A stretch of DNA of 13,034 nucleotides from Clostridiales bacterium UBA1380. Lineage in GTDB: Bacteria; Bacillota; Clostridia; Oscillospirales; CAG-272. The translations under genes and the position numbers were made by a program. This document shows, piece by piece, positions 6,555 through 13,034 of this stretch (the stretch's first letter is position 1; the number at the start of each line of letters is the position of its first letter). Where the stretch lies: NCBI GenBank assembly GCA_002305445.1, contig DBRA01000058.1:19400-32433 (forward strand). The letters are read 5' to 3'. Below the pieces are notes generated by a model that worked only from the letters and a program-made list of their open reading frames with translations, had not been told where the DNA came from and made no database searches.

Positions 6555-6704
6555 TTACTTCGATTCCTTGTGAACCGTGTGTTTGCGGCAGAACCGGCAA
6601 TACTTGCTGAGTTCGAGTCTGTCGGGATCGTTCTTCTTGTTTTTCATCGTGTCGTAGTTGCGCTGTTTGCATTCCGAGCACGCCAGCGTGATCTTTACCC
6701 GCAT
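6555..6704 (-). CDS. rpmG: 50S ribosomal protein L33, zinc-binding (four-cysteine) form
   Basis: A 49-codon gene reading MRVKITLACSEC at the start, with Cys at residues 9, 12, 36 and 39. The two CxxC pairs are the zinc-ribbon ligands of the C+ form of L33. The segment YDTMKNKKNDPDRLELSKYC and the ending HTVHKESK match the family. GGAGGTG (6716-6710) is a strong SD just upstream of the ATG. As in many Bacillota it heads the secE-nusG operon. Cysteine-bearing L33 copies are often replaced by cysteine-free paralogues under zinc limitation; whether a second copy exists cannot be seen here. No tRNA-Trp gene lies between rpmG and secE, unlike in some relatives. Confidence 0.96.
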   Translation of the reverse strand: MRVKITLACSECKQRNYDTMKNKKNDPDRLELSKYCRFCRKHTVHKESK

Positions 6705-6723
6705 TTCGGCACCTCCATGTCAA

Positions 6724-6747
6724 TCAAATTTGCGCTACGCGGCGCAT
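6724..6747 (-). CDS. Candidate 7-codon leader peptide upstream of rpmG
   Basis: ATG (6747) reads M-R-R-V-A-Q-I and stops at TGA (6726-6724). GGGAGG (6761-6756) precedes it by 8 nt, an ideal SD. The reading frame lies inside the rpmG mRNA leader, and its start codon falls in a small hairpin, TGCGC-CGCGTA-GCGCA. It ends 19 nt before the rpmG ATG. Translation of so short a frame is inference from the SD alone. Confidence 0.35.
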   Translation of the reverse strand: MRRVAQI

Positions 6748-6775
6748 ATAAAGTACCTCCCTCGCGCGGCGATTA

Positions 6776-6812
6776 TGCGGCAGGCGGTCGGGCAAGCCGT
6801 TTTTATGCCGCA
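6776..6812 (-). repeat. Leader hairpin in the rpmG mRNA
   Basis: TGCGGCA (6776-6782) and TGCCGCA (6806-6812) are exact complements; the loop contains a further weak GGC/GCC pairing. It lies between the early terminator-like hairpin and the leader ORF. Confidence 0.45.
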
Positions 6813-6813
6813 C

Positions 6814-6836
6814 AAAAAAAGAACTCTCCGCGAGAG
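6814..6836 (-). terminator. Terminator-like hairpin just after the rpmG transcription start (possible attenuator)
   Basis: On the minus strand CTCTC-GCG-GAGAG is followed by TTC and seven T (6820-6814). The stem is only 5 bp, so it is weak. Its place within the first 25 nt of the predicted transcript suggests early attenuation or pausing rather than ordinary termination. Confidence 0.35.
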
Positions 6837-6844
6837 GTATAGCT

Positions 6845-6873
6845 ATTATATACCAGATCGCGGAGATTGTCAA
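6845..6873 (-). promoter_or_regulatory. Perfect consensus sigma-70 promoter of the rpmG operon
   Basis: On the minus strand TTGACA (6873-6868), a 17-nt spacer and TATAAT (6850-6845) match both hexamers exactly. The start is predicted near 6838, giving a leader of about 133 nt. An A/T-rich stretch (TATTTATTTATTT on the plus strand, from 6885) lies upstream. A 9-bp inverted repeat, TCTCCGCGA (6825-6833) and TCGCGGAGA (6858-6866), flanks the -10. Confidence 0.93.
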
Positions 6874-7031
6874 TAGATACGCGGTATTTATTTATTTGGT
6901 ATTATTTCGGAATGCGCTGAAAGAGCGCTTGTTAATCGCTTTGTGAAATGCGGTTGATCGCGGATGTCGATGCGGGGGCTGACGGCTGCTTTAACTTACC
7001 GCCGTACGTACGCCTGACGCAGCCGCGCGCA
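6874..7031. other. Gap between ntpD and the rpmG promoter
   Basis: This stretch holds no credible gene. It contains two dyads: GCGCT/AGCGC (6914-6918 and 6924-6928) and CGGCTGC/GCAGCCG (6983-6989 and 7019-7025, 29-nt loop). Neither is followed by a T-tract on the minus strand, so I cannot place a convincing terminator for the V/A-ATPase operon. Some transcripts may read through into rpmG. Confidence 0.5.
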
Positions 7032-7691
7032 CTACTCCGCTCTTTTCTCCGCCAGCGCTTTCTCGATCATCATGTCCTTGACCTTCATCAGGCGCGTGAT
7101 GTTGCCGCGTTCGTTTTCGTCGAGTTTCATGCGTATTGTCTTTATCGCGGTCTCGAGCCGCGGGATCATGATGTATTCGAGCGCATTGACCCTGCGCCGC
7201 GTGCGCTCTATCTCCTCGCACAGCAGCATAGCCGTCTTTTCGAGCTGCGCAAGCCGGACGAGGTCGGCGGTCATGTCGGACAGAGCCGCGACGGCGTCGT
7301 CGAGCGCGCCGGTCGTGAACGCGTAGCCGTAGTTGGCGCCGGCGGCGCCCGCCGGCGCGTCGGACGTATAGCCGAACTCCGGGACGACGACGCTCATGAT
7401 GTTGCGCTCGCCGATACGGAGAGTGCCGGACGCGCGCGGCAGCATCAGCGCTTCGGTCAGCATCAGCTTGTCCGTTTCGGCGGACGCGGCGGCGAGCGCA
7501 CCGTTATACGCGGTGAAACGCGCCTCGAGCGACCGACGCAGCTCCTTCGCCTCGCGCACGATCTCGAGGAACTGCTTCATCATCCCGTCGAGTTTGTCCT
7601 TCAGCAGCTTATGGCCTCTGCGCGCGGCGTTGTGGCGCGTCTTAAGCTTTTTCAGCTCCATGCGCGTGGGGCTGAATTTTATTTGTGCCAA
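7032..7691 (-). CDS. ntpD: V/A-type ATP synthase subunit D (central stalk)
   Basis: The 219-residue protein is helical and charged, with long N- and C-terminal helices expected to form the antiparallel coiled coil of the rotor shaft. It opens with MAQIKFSPTRMELKKLKTRH, matching the family start (NPTRMEL--LK-RL), and has EIERTRRRVNALEYIMIPRL near residues 161-180, the C-terminal hallmark. The start is TTG 7691, with GGTGA 5 nt upstream and AAGGGG further off. It lies 31 nt after ntpB and is the last gene of the operon seen here. Confidence 0.95.
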   Translation of the reverse strand: MAQIKFSPTRMELKKLKTRHNAARRGHKLLKDKLDGMMKQFLEIVREAKELRRSLEARFTAYNGALAAASAETDKLMLTEALMLPRASGTLRIGERNIMSVVVPEFGYTSDAPAGAAGANYGYAFTTGALDDAVAALSDMTADLVRLAQLEKTAMLLCEEIERTRRRVNALEYIMIPRLETAIKTIRMKLDENERGNITRLMKVKDMMIEKALAEKRAE

Positions 7692-7722
7692 AATATCACC
7701 GCCCCTTCGTTTCCGGCGTCAT

Positions 7723-9099
7723 TTATTCGGGCCAGTACTTGTCGAGTATCTCGGGCTTTATGCGCTTCATCTCCGAGCGCGGCAGCAGCTTTAAAAGCTC
7801 CCACCCGAGATCGAGGGTCTTTTCTATCGAGCGGTTCTCGTTGAAGCCCTGGTTGATATAGCGCGCTTCGAACTCGTCGGCGAAACGCGCGTACAGGCGG
7901 TCGACCGGCGTCAGCGCGGCCTCGCCGAGAACCACCATCAGCTCCTTCGCCTCCTTGCCGCGTGCGTAGGACGAGAACAGCTGGTTCATCGTGCCCGAAT
8001 GGTCGGCGCGGGTGCGCCCCTCGCCGATTCCCTTGTCCTTCAGTCGCGAAAGCGACGGCAGCACGTCGACGGGCGGCGCGTAGCCCTTGCGGTGCATCTC
8101 GCGCGAGAGGATGATCTGCCCCTCGGTGATGTAGCCCGTGAGGTCCGGTATCGGGTGCGTCTTGTCGTCCTCGGGCATCGTTAAAATCGGTATCATCGTG
8201 ATCGAACCGTTGGAGCCCGCCTTGCGCCCCGCGCGCTCGTACATCGACGCGAGGTCGGTGTAAAGGTATCCGGGGTAGCCGCGGCGGCCGGGGACCTCCT
8301 TGCGCGCCGCCGACACCTCGCGCAGCGCCTCCGCGTAGTTGGTGATGTCCGTGATGATGACGAGCACGTGCATGTTCCGTTCGAACGCGAGGTATTCGGC
8401 CGCGGTAAGCGCCATGCGCGGCGTCGATATGCGCTCGATCGCCGGGTCGGAGGCGAGGTTGACGAACATGACGGCGCGGTCGATCGCGCCCGTCTTCGCA
8501 AAGTCGGATATGAAGAAATCCGCTTCCTCGAACGTTATGCCGACGGCGGCGAATACGACCGCGAACTGCGTTCCGGAATCGGCGCTGCGGACCTTCGCCT
8601 GACGCGCTATCTGCGCGGCGAGCTGCGCGTGCGGCAGGCCCGACCCAGAAAATATCGGGAGCTTCTGGCCGCGGACGAGCGTGTTCAGGCCGTCGATCGT
8701 CGAAACGCCGGTCTCGATGAACTCGGACGGGTATCTGCGCGCGGCGGGGTTTATCGGCGTGCCGTTGATGTCGCGCATCGCCTCGGGTATTATCTTCGCG
8801 CCGCCGTCGATCGGCTCGCCCATGCCGTTGAAGACGCGGCCGAGCATATCGGCGCTGACGCCGAGACGCACGCCGTGTCCGGTGAAGCGCACCTTCGAAT
8901 GCTCGAGGTTGATGCCCGCCGCCGACTCGAAGAGCTGAACGAGCACGTTCGCCCCGTCGACTTCAAGGACGCGGCATCGCCGCACCGAGCCGTCCGGCAG
9001 CTCGATCTCGCCCAGTTCGTCGTATTTGACGCCTTCCACGCGGCGTACGAGCATAAGCGGGCCGGCGACTTCTTCTATAGTTCTGTATTCGCGTATCAT
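7723..9099 (-). CDS. ntpB: V/A-type ATP synthase subunit B (non-catalytic head subunit)
   Basis: The 458-residue product starts MIREYRTIEEVAGPLMLV, the standard family start. Instead of a Walker A loop it has SGSGLPH (residues 151-157), the mark of the regulatory B subunit. The segments EFIETGVSTIDGLNTLVRGQKLPIFSGSG and ITDITNYAEALREVSAARKEVPGRRGYPGY confirm it. B alternates with A in the A3B3 head. I use ATG 9099 rather than the in-frame ATG at 9150: homologues begin here, and AAGGAG (9118-9113) precedes it, although the 13-nt spacing is long. The 132-nt gap to ntpA is filled by a candidate small ORF and two hairpins. Confidence 0.96.
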   Translation of the reverse strand: MIREYRTIEEVAGPLMLVRRVEGVKYDELGEIELPDGSVRRCRVLEVDGANVLVQLFESAAGINLEHSKVRFTGHGVRLGVSADMLGRVFNGMGEPIDGGAKIIPEAMRDINGTPINPAARRYPSEFIETGVSTIDGLNTLVRGQKLPIFSGSGLPHAQLAAQIARQAKVRSADSGTQFAVVFAAVGITFEEADFFISDFAKTGAIDRAVMFVNLASDPAIERISTPRMALTAAEYLAFERNMHVLVIITDITNYAEALREVSAARKEVPGRRGYPGYLYTDLASMYERAGRKAGSNGSITMIPILTMPEDDKTHPIPDLTGYITEGQIILSREMHRKGYAPPVDVLPSLSRLKDKGIGEGRTRADHSGTMNQLFSSYARGKEAKELMVVLGEAALTPVDRLYARFADEFEARYINQGFNENRSIEKTLDLGWELLKLLPRSEMKRIKPEILDKYWPE

Positions 9100-9118
9100 A
9101 ATCGGCGCAAAGCTCCTT

Positions 9119-9232
9119 TTACGGTCTTTCGGAAATACGGGCGACAGCATCGCCCGCTATTAGCGCATATGCATTCTGTAGACTGCATATTTTACGCAGG
9201 AACTGCCGCATTACGGCCGGTTCTCGTGTCAT
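9119..9232 (-). CDS. Candidate 37-residue protein between ntpA and ntpB
   Basis: An ATG (9232-9230) overlaps the ntpA stop as TGATG, a classic translational-coupling arrangement. The frame stays open for 37 codons and ends at TAA 9121-9119, one base before the AAGGAG SD of ntpB. The product begins MTREPAVMRQFLRKICSLQN and ends ARISERP; it is basic in the first half with one Cys, and has no clear membrane helix or known motif. I do not recognise it. In GC-rich DNA an open frame of this length can occur by chance, so the overlap and exact fit to the gap are the only support. Confidence 0.3.
   Translation of the reverse strand: MTREPAVMRQFLRKICSLQNAYALIAGDAVARISERP
9139..9190 (-). repeat. Two hairpins in the ntpA-ntpB gap
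   Basis: GGGCGA/TCGCCC (9139-9144 and 9150-9155, 5-nt loop) and ATATGCA/TGCATAT (9167-9173 and 9184-9190, 10-nt loop) are exact dyads. Neither has a T-tract, so they are not terminators. They could affect mRNA stability or the A:B ratio; this is inference. Confidence 0.45.
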
Positions 9233-10983
9233 CACGCGAGAGACGCCGTCTCGCGGTCGATCTGCGCCTTTATCGCGGCGTATTCGGCTTTGCAGTCCGC
9301 CTCGGGCACCGACTTCGCGCGGCCGATGCGCTCTCTTACGCCGAGCGCAGCCACTTTTTCGATATCGGCGCCGCGCCGGAGCGCTTCGGCCGCCCTGTCG
9401 CGGAAGTATAAGATAAGATCGACCAGCGCCGCCTGCTTCGGCAGCGTCGAGTACGCGTCGGTATCGTCGAAAGCGTCCTGCATCAGAAAGTCCTCGCGAA
9501 TCGAGCGCGCGGTCTCGAGCGTAAGGCGGTCGGCGGGCGACAGCGCGTCCATGCCGACGAGCTGCACGATCTCGTTGAGCTCGTTCTCGGCCTGAAGGAT
9601 GCGGCCGAGCTCGGCGCTCTGCTTCATCCAGTCGCGGCTGACGTTGCGCTCATACCACAGCTCGAGGCGGTCCTTATAAAGCGAATACGAGTCAAGCCAG
9701 TTTATCGCCGGGAAGTGGCGGCGGTACGCGAGCGACGCGTCGAGCCCCCAGAAGACCTTGACAATGCGCAGCGTCGCCTGCGAAACCGGCTCCGATACGT
9801 CGCCGCCCTGCGGCGACACGGCGCCGATCGCCGTAAGCGTTCCGCGCCGTTCGTCCGAACCGAGGCAGACGTAGCTGCCGGCGCGCTCGTAGAACTGCGC
9901 GAGGCGCGACGTCAGGTATGCGGGGTATCCCTCCTCGCCGGGCATCTCCTCGAGACGGCCGGACATCTCGCGCAGAGCTTCCGCCCAGCGCGACGTCGAG
10001 TCGGCTATGACCGCGACGCTGTAGCCCATGTCGCGGAAATACTCCGCGATCGTTATGCCCGTATAGATCGACGCTTCGCGCGCCGCGACGGGCATATCCG
10101 ACGTGTTGGCGATAAGAACCGTGCGCTTCATAAGGCTTTCGCCCGTGCGCGGGTCTTTGATCTCCGGGAACTCGTTCAAAACGTCGGTCATCTCGTTGCC
10201 GCGCTCGCCGCAGCCGATGTAGATGACGATATCGACGTCCGACCACTTCGCGAGCTGGTGCTGAACGACGGTCTTTCCGCTTCCGAACGGGCCGGGGACG
10301 CACGCAGTGCCGCCCTTCGCGAGCGGGAACAGCGTGTCTATCGAGCGCTGGCCTGTGATCATCGGCTCCGTCGGCGGCAGCTTCTTCGCGTACGGGCGCG
10401 CTCTGCGGACCGGCCACTTCTGCATCAGCCCGACGTTGACGGTGCCGCGCGCGGTCTTTATCGCGCCGATGCTGTCGTCGACGGTGTATTCGCCGCTGAG
10501 CACGGCTTCGACGACGCCGTCCGCTCCGGGCGGCACCATGATTTTATGGCTGATTACCTCGTTTTCCTCGACGACGCCGAGAATGTCGCCGGATTTCACC
10601 TCGTCCCCGGGGTGCACCTCCGAACGGAACTTCCAGCGCTTTTCGCGGTCGAGCGCGGGCAGATCGAGCCCTCGTTTTATATTAGATCCAGCGGCTTCGC
10701 GCATCGCCGTGAGCGGGCGCTGAATGCCGTCGTATATGCAGGATAAAAGCCCCGGCCCGAGCTCCACGGACAGCGGCGCGCCGGTCGAGACGACCCTGTC
10801 GCCGCAGCCGAGCCCGGCGGTCTCCTCGTAGACCTGTATCGACGCGCGGTCGCCGTGCATTTCGATTATCTCGCCGATAAGCGCGTCCTCTCCGACGCGC
10901 ACGACGTCGAACATGTTCGCCTCGCGCATTCCTTCGGCGACGACGAGCGGACCCGATACTTTTACGATCTTGCCATCAGCCAT
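9232..10983 (-). CDS. ntpA: V/A-type ATP synthase subunit A (catalytic)
   Basis: The 583-residue protein has the length and order of the family: an N-terminal barrel (1-70), the A-specific bulge region (about 110-200) and a nucleotide-binding domain with Walker A GPFGSGKT (231-238), the catalytic-Glu motif GERGNE (259-264) and Walker B AVIADSTSRW (324-333). A helical C-terminus follows. It hydrolyses or makes ATP at the A/B interfaces, coupled to H+ or Na+ movement through the membrane ring; the coupling ion is set by subunit K, which is outside. ATG 10983 has AAAGGA about 13 nt upstream. It lies 49 nt after ntpF. Confidence 0.98.
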   Translation of the reverse strand: MADGKIVKVSGPLVVAEGMREANMFDVVRVGEDALIGEIIEMHGDRASIQVYEETAGLGCGDRVVSTGAPLSVELGPGLLSCIYDGIQRPLTAMREAAGSNIKRGLDLPALDREKRWKFRSEVHPGDEVKSGDILGVVEENEVISHKIMVPPGADGVVEAVLSGEYTVDDSIGAIKTARGTVNVGLMQKWPVRRARPYAKKLPPTEPMITGQRSIDTLFPLAKGGTACVPGPFGSGKTVVQHQLAKWSDVDIVIYIGCGERGNEMTDVLNEFPEIKDPRTGESLMKRTVLIANTSDMPVAAREASIYTGITIAEYFRDMGYSVAVIADSTSRWAEALREMSGRLEEMPGEEGYPAYLTSRLAQFYERAGSYVCLGSDERRGTLTAIGAVSPQGGDVSEPVSQATLRIVKVFWGLDASLAYRRHFPAINWLDSYSLYKDRLELWYERNVSRDWMKQSAELGRILQAENELNEIVQLVGMDALSPADRLTLETARSIREDFLMQDAFDDTDAYSTLPKQAALVDLILYFRDRAAEALRRGADIEKVAALGVRERIGRAKSVPEADCKAEYAAIKAQIDRETASLA

Positions 10984-11032
10984 GGTTATGTGAACATCCT
11001 TTCATCAACCGGCAGTGTGCCTGCCTCAGCGG

Positions 11033-11377
11033 TCAGTTGTCTTTGAATATGATATCGGCGCCGATCGCGCGTTCGACCGCGCGGCGCAGGTTGGCTTCGC
11101 CGTAGCCGCCGCCCTTTTTATCCGGTATCGGAATGATCGCCGGCAACGGCGACGACGAGTACGACGCGAGCACATCCGCGCACTCCGGCGCCGACGCGTA
11201 TGTCTGCGTCAGATATATGACAGCGAAGCCGTCGCGCGCGAGCTTTGCGACAGCCTCGGCCGCTTCGCGCGCGTTTTTCGCTTCGTAAACCTCGAAGCCG
11301 ACCGCCATGAAGCCGAGGACGCTGTCCCTGTCGCCGACGACCGCTATGCGGCCTGTTTTTTCATCTTTTCCGTTCAT
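11033..11377 (-). CDS. ntpF: V/A-type ATP synthase subunit F (central stalk)
   Basis: The 114-residue protein has the family's Rossmann-like pattern: RIAVVGDRDSVLGFMAVGFEVYEA near residues 10-33, FAVIYLTQTYA in the middle, LPAIIPIPDKKG, and a C-terminal helix ending RAVERAIGADI. In the enterococcal nomenclature this is NtpG. F sits on the rotor beside D. The start at ATG 11377, with AAGGCGG about 6 nt upstream, leaves one base between the ntpC stop and this gene, so the two are tightly coupled. The longer frame up to 11434 lies inside ntpC and is not used. Confidence 0.93.
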   Translation of the reverse strand: MNGKDEKTGRIAVVGDRDSVLGFMAVGFEVYEAKNAREAAEAVAKLARDGFAVIYLTQTYASAPECADVLASYSSSPLPAIIPIPDKKGGGYGEANLRRAVERAIGADIIFKDN

Positions 11378-11378
11378 T

Positions 11379-12326
11379 CTAAACCGCCTTTCGGACCTCG
11401 CCGTCCGTCGCTCCGCCCGCAGTCGCAAATGCAAGCTCCGCGCTGCGCTTCCGCGCTGCGCGCGCTTCCCTCGAGCGCGCGTCGATATGCGCCGCGAGCA
11501 CCTCCGCGCCGAACACCAGGTACCGGACGGAGTCGAACAGCTCCGCGACGAGCGCGTCGAGCGCAGCCTCGGTTCCGGCGATGTCGCTTTTCAGCGCGCG
11601 ACCGTAGACGGTCGGCGCCAGCAGGTTCTTCAGCGCGTCCGCGTCGGGATACGCCTCTTTTATCGCGTCGCTCGGTATCGCCCCTCCCGGAACGAGCGTG
11701 CGGGCGAGCAGCCCGGACGGCGCGCCCGAGCGCGCGAGCCTCATGCTCGCGCCGATGTTGACGGCGTCGGCGCGGCGGCGCACATACTCGCACAGCAGCG
11801 GAGAGCCGCACTTCTTCGCGCCGTCCGCCATATCCTCAAAGCAAGCGCGGTCGATCGGCAGGTCGATCGCCTGCGGGTCGCGCCGCTTCGAGTAATCCTC
11901 GAGAGCGGCCGGAACGGCGCTCCTCATCGCGGGCGGCAGCGGCGAAAAGTCGCGGTCGCGCACCATCGCGAGCACGGCGTCGGGCGGCACAGACCCTGCG
12001 GCGGATAAAAGGTCGGCACAGTCTATGCCGCGCAGCTGCGCCTTTATCGCAGTCTTTACGTTGACGCAGTCAACGGGATACAGCATAAAGTCAAGCAGCT
12101 CCGGCTGCGGCGCGGCCTCCCGCATGAGCGCGGCGGCCTTCGCGGTCATGTCGGCGGCAGCGCGCTCGACGTCGTCGTCCTCGCCGACGGCCGTACCGCG
12201 AAGAACGGCGACGATCTCCGCGTCGCTCTTCGCGCTTTTTATTTTCGCGACGCGCTGTTCCGACGACTCAGGCCCTTCGGAGGCGCGTATTCTCGCGGAT
12301 GCATATGCGTAATCGGTATCGCGCAG
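11379..12326 (-). CDS. ntpC: V/A-type ATP synthase subunit C, starting at a non-standard codon
   Basis: Subunit C (the d/AC39 type) caps the membrane rotor and docks the central stalk. The first in-frame ATG (12149) would give only 256 residues and lose the family's N-terminus. The frame continues open upstream with DTDYAYASARIRASE, the typical start of the family. No ATG, GTG or TTG exists in frame there. CTG at 12326 is the best start: AAGGGGG (12341-12335) precedes it by 8 nt, and it gives 315 residues, near the usual length. The body includes FMLYPVDCVNVKTAIKAQLRG and YVRRRADAVNIGASMRLAR, both family-like. An alternative is that ATG 12361 is the true start and one G is missing from the run at 12335-12339, by error, mutation or frameshifting. 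Confidence 0.8.
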   Translation of the reverse strand: MRDTDYAYASARIRASEGPESSEQRVAKIKSAKSDAEIVAVLRGTAVGEDDDVERAAADMTAKAAALMREAAPQPELLDFMLYPVDCVNVKTAIKAQLRGIDCADLLSAAGSVPPDAVLAMVRDRDFSPLPPAMRSAVPAALEDYSKRRDPQAIDLPIDRACFEDMADGAKKCGSPLLCEYVRRRADAVNIGASMRLARSGAPSGLLARTLVPGGAIPSDAIKEAYPDADALKNLLAPTVYGRALKSDIAGTEAALDALVAELFDSVRYLVFGAEVLAAHIDARSREARAARKRSAELAFATAGGATDGEVRKAV

Positions 12327-12365
12327 GTCTATCGCCCCCTTCGCATGTTATCGCGTTCCATGGCT

Positions 12366-13028
12366 TCAGCCGTGCAGAACGGCGTCGAGCTTCGGATCGA
12401 GTTCGTCGCGCAGGCTGTCGATCAGCAGCGAAAGCGAGCAGTTGATCTCGACCTCTCCGCAGACAAGAATGAACCCGCCCTCGATGTCGGCGGTGCGCTC
12501 GGAAAGGCGCAGCGACTTCGCGGCGGCGGCGAACGCGTCGGCGGCGTCCTTTTTCCTGCGCACGAGCGCGATTACGGCGTCGCCGTTTTCGGCGCGGTCC
12601 TTTTGATTCATGACAATCTCCGCCGTCTCCGCGCCGTCCCCGTCGTCAAAACCGTCGGACAGACCGGGCGCGGCTACCCTCTCCGCGAGCGCCGACGCGA
12701 GAAGATCCGCCAGAAACTGACGGTAGCTCTCCTGCGGCAGCGAAATCAGAGCGTTCAGCGCGTCTTTATATACTTCGTCTATGTTCGCGGCGCGCGCCGA
12801 CAAAAGCGCGCTGCGCTTCGCCGTCTCGGCGCCGGATACGGCGCGCGAGCGCACGGCGTCGCATTCGCGTTTGACGGCGGCGGCGCGGGCTTCGAACAGG
12901 CTCTTCGCCTCGGCTTCGGCCGCGGCGATGATATCGTCCGCCTCGGCTTTCGCCGCCGCTCTCGCCGCGTCCGCGTCAGAGCGCGCCGAGGCGAGAATCT
13001 TTTCGATGATTTTATCGAGTCCTGTCAT
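12366..13028 (-). CDS. ntpE: V/A-type ATP synthase subunit E (peripheral stalk)
   Basis: The 220-residue protein begins MTGLDKIIEKILASARSDAD, followed by an Ala/Glu/Lys-rich helix to about residue 75 (AAKAEADDIIAAAEAEAK) that forms the coiled-coil stator with subunit G/H. A globular C-terminal half contains DIEGGFILVCGEVEINCSLSLLI (about 183-205), the family signature (GG-il--g-i-vn-t---l). The protein is slightly longer than many homologues because of an acidic insert, DGFDDGDGAETAE, near residue 124. Only six bases upstream of the ATG are in the window, so its SD cannot be seen. It precedes ntpC by 39 nt; I and K would be expected further upstream. Confidence 0.92.
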   Translation of the reverse strand: MTGLDKIIEKILASARSDADAARAAAKAEADDIIAAAEAEAKSLFEARAAAVKRECDAVRSRAVSGAETAKRSALLSARAANIDEVYKDALNALISLPQESYRQFLADLLASALAERVAAPGLSDGFDDGDGAETAEIVMNQKDRAENGDAVIALVRRKKDAADAFAAAAKSLRLSERTADIEGGFILVCGEVEINCSLSLLIDSLRDELDPKLDAVLHG

Positions 13029-13034
13029 AGGAGG

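Noticed and set aside
9100..9150. N-terminal extension of ntpB to ATG 9150
   Set aside because: It has no SD, homologues begin at MIREYRT, and AAGGAG lies between the two starts.
8368..9411. Plus-strand frame opposite ntpB and ntpA
   Set aside because: It is a shadow of the conserved ATPase genes and crosses their gap with no start signal.
1..13034. CRISPR arrays, insertion sequences, tRNA or rRNA genes, phage or defence genes
   Set aside because: I looked for regularly spaced repeats, transposase motifs and tRNA-like cloverleafs and found none; gene content is core housekeeping and transport.

Overview
The window carries conserved chromosomal genes of a GC-rich bacterium whose intergenic gaps are AT-rich. 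A rotary V/A-type ATPase operon, a four-cysteine L33 gene heading secE-nusG-rplK-rplA, Shine-Dalgarno (SD) sites and near-consensus sigma-70-type promoters together suggest an anaerobic Bacillota (Clostridia-like) genome. This is inference from gene content; no rRNA or tRNA gene is present to confirm it. Apart from galU and one MFS transporter, all genes lie on the minus strand.

Layout from left to right: the 3' end of galU (+) with a strong terminator; a convergent ZIP-family metal transporter (-); a divergent promoter region with a structured leader for the ZIP gene and a consensus promoter for an OPA-type (GlpT/UhpT-like) MFS transporter (+); a bidirectional terminator; a CNNM/CorC-type membrane protein with CBS domains (-); a strong terminator that closes the ribosomal/transcription operon rpmG-secE-nusG-rplK-rplA (-), which is driven by a perfect TTGACA-17-TATAAT promoter and has a long leader; then the V/A-ATPase genes E-C-F-A-B-D (-), which run in from beyond the right edge, where I and K would be expected.

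How they work together: SecE is the essential small translocon subunit, NusG couples RNA polymerase to Rho or ribosomes, and L33, L11 and L1 are large-subunit proteins. The nusG-rplK gap contains a two-helix RNA that closely resembles the L1-binding site of 23S rRNA, so L1 probably represses rplK-rplA translation. The V/A-ATPase genes encode the catalytic head (A, B), central stalk (D, F), peripheral stalk (E) and rotor-stalk adaptor (C).

No unmistakably new system is visible. The points most worth a second look are: (1) ntpC has no ATG/GTG/TTG start in the right place and must start at CTG or be joined across a five-G run; (2) an unreported-looking 37-codon ORF overlaps the ntpA stop by TGATG and fills the ntpA-ntpB gap; (3) the L1 operator; (4) the rpmG leader, with an early terminator-like hairpin, a 7-codon ORF with an excellent SD, and a 9-bp inverted repeat flanking the promoter; (5) a nested hairpin leader in front of the ZIP gene.
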